A stretch of DNA of 64,000 nt. Origin: Chitinophaga pinensis (GTDB lineage: Bacteria > Bacteroidota > Bacteroidia > UKL13-3). Of this stretch, positions 61,034 to 64,000 are shown in pieces; position 1 is the stretch's first letter; the number at the start of each line of letters is the position of its first letter. The stretch covers positions 772,294 to 836,293 of the forward strand of contig CAMARW010000001.1 of the NCBI GenBank assembly GCA_945860865.1, given 5' to 3'. A program made the position numbers and the translations under genes. The notes beneath the pieces were generated by a model. That model was not told where the DNA came from. It worked only from the letters and a program-made list of their open reading frames with translations, and did not search any database.

Positions 61034-61666
61034 ATGGAATTAGCAGTATTAAATACCAGCGGATCAGCCACAGGCAGAAAAGTTACCTTAAATGATGACG
61101 TTTTTGGGATTGATCCAAATGATCACGCTATTTATTTAGATGTGAAGCAATATTTGGCTAACCAGCGTCAAGGTACTCACTCGTCTAAAGAGAAAAGTAC
61201 CGTAAGCGGTTCAACCAAGAAATTACACAGACAAAAAGGTACTGGTGGATCTCGTAAGGGTTCAATCAAATCAGGTACTTTTGTTGGTGGAGCTAGAATA
61301 CACGGGCCACGTCCGCGTGATTATAGTTTCAAGCTTAATAAAAAGTTAAAGCAATTAGCTCGTAAGAGTGCGTTAGCTTATAAAGCCAAGGAAAATAACA
61401 TCGCAGTACTTGAAGTATTTGCAATGGAAGATCCTAAAACTAAGAATTATATGACTATCTTAAATAGTTTAGACCTTACCAATAGCAAAACGTTATTAGT
61501 ATTGGCAGACTATAATGAGAATATTTATAAGTCGGGTAGAAACTTGCCTAAAGCGAAAGTAATGGCAGCTAAGGATTTAAACACTTATGATATTTTGCAT
61601 GCAGATAAGGTAATTCTTATTGAGAATTCAGTGGAAGTTATTGAGAACATTTTAAATAAGGCGTAA
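61034..61666 (+). CDS. rplD: 50S ribosomal protein L4
   Basis: A 210-residue uL4 with the exit-tunnel loop (TKKLHRQKGTGGSRKGSIKSGTFVGG, GPRPRDYSFKLNKKLKQLARKSAL) and a C-terminal globular part ending VIENILNKA. One base after rplC. In E. coli L4 regulates its own operon; this leader shows nothing comparable that I can see. Confidence 0.98.
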   Translation: MELAVLNTSGSATGRKVTLNDDVFGIDPNDHAIYLDVKQYLANQRQGTHSSKEKSTVSGSTKKLHRQKGTGGSRKGSIKSGTFVGGARIHGPRPRDYSFKLNKKLKQLARKSALAYKAKENNIAVLEVFAMEDPKTKNYMTILNSLDLTNSKTLLVLADYNENIYKSGRNLPKAKVMAAKDLNTYDILHADKVILIENSVEVIENILNKA

Positions 61667-61667
61667 G

Positions 61668-61958
61668 ATGACAATTTTAAAGAAGCCTTTAGTAACAGAG
61701 AAATTTACAGCTATCAGCGAGAAGCTGAATAAGGTAAGTTTCATCGTAGCAAAAACTGCTACCAAAACAGAAATTAAAAAAGCTGTTGAAGATGCATATA
61801 GTGTGAATGTTACCAATGTAAACACTATGATATATGCAGGTAAATCAAAAGCCAGATTTACCAAAAGAGGTCACTTCTCCGGACGTAAACCATCTTTCAA
61901 GAAGGCTGTAATTACTTTACAAGAGGGTCAGAAAATTGACTTCTTCCAAAATATCTAA
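61668..61958 (+). CDS. rplW: 50S ribosomal protein L23
   Basis: A 96-residue uL23 at the tunnel exit, where trigger factor and SRP dock. [16 protein letters not shown] start, [30 protein letters not shown] core and a basic loop. Starts 1 bp after rplD. Confidence 0.97.
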   Translation: MTILKKPLVTEKFTAISEKLNKVSFIVAKTATKTEIKKAVEDAYSVNVTNVNTMIYAGKSKARFTKRGHFSGRKPSFKKAVITLQEGQKIDFFQNI

Positions 61959-61966
61959 GAAAGACA

Positions 61967-62797
61967 ATGGGAATCAGGAAATTTAAACCAGTAACACCGG
62001 GTACGCGCTTCAGGGCTCAAAATACCTATGAAGAGTTAACGCCGGATTATAAAGTAGAGAAATCGTTAATTGTGAGTTTAAAAAACTCTGGTGGACGTAA
62101 TAACTCGGGTAAGATGACCATGCGCTATATTGGTGGTGGAAGTCGTAAATTATACCGTGTTATTGATTTCAAACGTAACAAATTTGGTGTTGAAGCTATT
62201 GTAGATTCAATCCAGTATGATCCAAATCGTTCTTGCTTTATTGCCTTATTAAAGTACGCAGATGGAGAAAAGCGTTATATTTTAGCTCCAAAAGGTGTTG
62301 AAGCTGGTCAAACTTTAATTAGTGGAACAGGCATCGCTCCAGAAATTGGAAACGCATTACCTTTATCAGAAATACCTTTGGGTACTACTATTCACAATAT
62401 TGAAATTCACCCAGGTAAAGGCGGTCAAATTGCTCGCTCTGCTGGAACAGCTGCTCAATTATTAAACCGTGATGGTAAATATGCAACAGTTAAAATGGTA
62501 TCTGGTGAAACCCGTCAAATTTTGGTTACTTGCTATGCAACTGTTGGACAAGTATCAAATCCAGATCACATGAATGAGGTTAAGGGTAAAGCTGGTGCAA
62601 ACCGTTGGATCGGTAGAAGACCACGTACTCGTCCAGTAGCAATGAATCCTGTGGATCACCCAATGGGTGGTGGTGAAGGTAGAGCTTCAGGCGGTCACCC
62701 ACGTTCACGTAAAGGGTTAAAATCTAAAGGGTACAAAACTCGTACTCCTAAGAAATATTCGAATTCATTTATCATCGAAAGTCGTAAGAAGAAATAA
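61967..62797 (+). CDS. rplB: 50S ribosomal protein L2
   Basis: A 276-residue uL2. [13 protein letters not shown] start, [24 protein letters not shown], and the conserved [15 protein letters not shown] with the histidine near the peptidyl-transferase centre. Eight bases after rplW. Length normal. Confidence 0.98.
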   Translation: MGIRKFKPVTPGTRFRAQNTYEELTPDYKVEKSLIVSLKNSGGRNNSGKMTMRYIGGGSRKLYRVIDFKRNKFGVEAIVDSIQYDPNRSCFIALLKYADGEKRYILAPKGVEAGQTLISGTGIAPEIGNALPLSEIPLGTTIHNIEIHPGKGGQIARSAGTAAQLLNRDGKYATVKMVSGETRQILVTCYATVGQVSNPDHMNEVKGKAGANRWIGRRPRTRPVAMNPVDHPMGGGEGRASGGHPRSRKGLKSKGYKTRTPKKYSNSFIIESRKKK

Positions 62798-62803
62798 CGA
62801 GAT

Positions 62804-63064
62804 ATGGCGCGTTCATTAAAAAAAGGTCCGTTTGTAGAAGTTAAACTTGAGAAAAAAGTTTTCGCTATGAACGATAATAAGAAAAAATCAGTAATTAAAA
62901 CCTGGAGTCGCAGGTCAATGATTACTCCTGATTTTGTTGGTCATACTTTTGCGGTTCATAACGGAAGTAAATTTATTCCTGTTTATGTTACTGAAAATAT
63001 GGTAGGCCATAAGTTGGGCGAGTTCGCTCCAACTCGTACATTTAAGTCGCATCCTGTTAAGTAA
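62804..63064 (+). CDS. rpsS: 30S ribosomal protein S19
   Basis: An 86-residue uS19 of the small-subunit head: [41 protein letters not shown] and [17 protein letters not shown]. Six bases after rplB. Confidence 0.98.
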   Translation: MARSLKKGPFVEVKLEKKVFAMNDNKKKSVIKTWSRRSMITPDFVGHTFAVHNGSKFIPVYVTENMVGHKLGEFAPTRTFKSHPVK

Positions 63065-63072
63065 TAATAAGA

Positions 63073-63459
63073 ATGGAAGCAGTAGCTAAATTAAATAATT
63101 GCCCAACCTCTCCTCGTAAAATGAGGTTATTGGCCGATTTGATCCGCGGTAAGCGCGTTGAAGATGCTTTTAATATTTTGGTATTCAATGCTAAGAAAGA
63201 AAACTCTCTTCGTTTAGAGAAGTTACTTCGCTCAGCAATTGCCAATTGGGAGCAGAAAAATGAGGGTAGTAGAGCAGAAGAAAGCGAATTAGTTATAAAA
63301 ACTATTTTTGTAGATGGTGGTGCTATGGTAAAAAGAATCCGCCCTGCACCTCAAGGTAGAGCTCATCGTATTCGCAAGCGCTCTAACCACGTTACGTTAA
63401 TCGTGGATAGTAAAGTTGCGACGAAGGAAGTTAGTAAAGAAACAATAGAAAACGCATAA
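63073..63459 (+). CDS. rplV: 50S ribosomal protein L22
   Basis: A 128-residue uL22 lining the exit tunnel: [28 protein letters not shown] and the beta-hairpin [22 protein letters not shown]. The C-terminus ends in a short Lys/Glu tail. Eight bases after rpsS. Confidence 0.98.
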   Translation: MEAVAKLNNCPTSPRKMRLLADLIRGKRVEDAFNILVFNAKKENSLRLEKLLRSAIANWEQKNEGSRAEESELVIKTIFVDGGAMVKRIRPAPQGRAHRIRKRSNHVTLIVDSKVATKEVSKETIENA

Positions 63460-63469
63460 ATTAATCAGA

Positions 63470-64000
63470 ATGGGACAAAAGGTTAATCCAATAGGTTTAC
63501 GCTTAGGAATTATCAGAGGCTGGGAGTCTAACTGGTATGGTGGTAAAAATTTTGCTGAGAAGCTTATCGAAGATGAGAATATCAGAAAATATTTGAATGC
63601 ACGTATCACAAAAGGTGGTATTGCAAAAATTATCATCGAGCGTACTATTAAGCGCGTAATTATAACAATTCACACATCACGTCCAGGAATCGTGATTGGT
63701 AAAGCTGGTTCAGAAGTTGATAAAATCAAAGAAGAGGTTAAGAAATTAACCAAGAAGGATGTAGCTATCAACATTTTTGAAATAAAGCGTCCTGAATTAG
63801 ATGCTACTTTAGTTGGTGAGTCTATAGCTAATCAGATAGTTGCTCGTGTTTCTTACAAGCGTGCTGTTAAAATGGCTATTGCTTCAACAATGAGAATGGG
63901 TGCTGAAGGTATAAAAGTTATGGTATCAGGTCGTTTGGGTGGTGCTGAGATGGCTCGTTCTGAGTCTTTCAAAGAGGGTAGAACGCCACTACATACCTTG
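63470..64000 (+). CDS. rpsC: 30S ribosomal protein S3 (partial)
   Basis: First 177 residues of uS3, cut by the window end. [25 protein letters not shown] start, the KH domain with [16 protein letters not shown] (mRNA helicase and entry site), and the start of the C-terminal domain ([29 protein letters not shown]). The ATG is 11 bp after the rplV stop. Confidence 0.97.
   Translation, partial: MGQKVNPIGLRLGIIRGWESNWYGGKNFAEKLIEDENIRKYLNARITKGGIAKIIIERTIKRVIITIHTSRPGIVIGKAGSEVDKIKEEVKKLTKKDVAINIFEIKRPELDATLVGESIANQIVARVSYKRAVKMAIASTMRMGAEGIKVMVSGRLGGAEMARSESFKEGRTPLHTL

Overview
The window comes from a low-GC member of the Bacteroidota. The support is consistent: proteins with type IX secretion (T9SS) C-terminal sorting domains, the gliding lipoprotein GldB, the bacillithiol enzyme BshC, a TonB-dependent receptor, a DUF4295 gene next to rpmB-rpmG, almost no Shine-Dalgarno sites, and promoters of the TTTG-N19-TAnnTTTG type. 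No marker fixes the genus. Absence of phage, plasmid or complete insertion-sequence genes suggests ordinary chromosome.

Layout. 0-8.4 kb: dnaG and a saccharopine/alanine dehydrogenase-like enzyme face a minus-strand block (GT9 glycosyltransferase, universal stress protein, rnhA, a secreted protein, rfbC); then a coiled-coil membrane protein, a small lipoprotein and a free-methionine-sulfoxide reductase. 8.4-17.9 kb: a PadR regulator overlapping a GldL-like membrane gene, two cell-envelope genes, an MFS transporter, a second GT9 enzyme, a lemA-TPM-TPM operon and a cysteine-less thioredoxin-like protein. 17.9-30.5 kb: peroxiredoxin, a KefB-like pseudogene, queA and an enoyl-CoA hydratase, rpmB-rpmG-DUF4295-ftsY-rimO-bshC, a SpoU methyltransferase, an OmpA protein, mtgA and a metallophosphoesterase. 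30.5-43.9 kb: nadE, a beta-barrel protein, gldB, a MOSC protein, gcvP, DUF2147, a decayed Rpn/PDDEXK transposase gene, ebfC, a small T9SS cargo protein, a TonB receptor and a [2Fe-2S] ferredoxin. 43.9-50 kb: DUF2279 and DUF1207-like proteins, pabB, a membrane protein, uvrC. 50.1-56.7 kb: one gene for a 2196-residue secreted protein with three beta-helix modules. 57-64 kb: the str/S10 ribosomal operon (rpsL-rpsG-fusA-rpsJ-rplC-rplD-rplW-rplB-rpsS-rplV-rpsC), cut by the window end.

The genes are mostly housekeeping (replication, repair, translation, cofactors) mixed with envelope and secretion genes. The most unusual material is non-coding: (1) several unrelated families of short-word inverted repeats between genes; (2) a 10-bp palindrome GGTTCRAACC that recurs far more often than composition predicts; (3) recurrent placement of the -7 promoter box 3-6 nt before the start codon, which implies leaderless mRNAs, best seen at padR where an 8-bp inverted repeat also lies in the promoter; (4) an MFS leader with a 5' hairpin and a perfect GGAGGAGG in a genome that hardly uses such sites; and (5) two recognisable gene fossils. 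I did not find a convincing new defence or mobile system.
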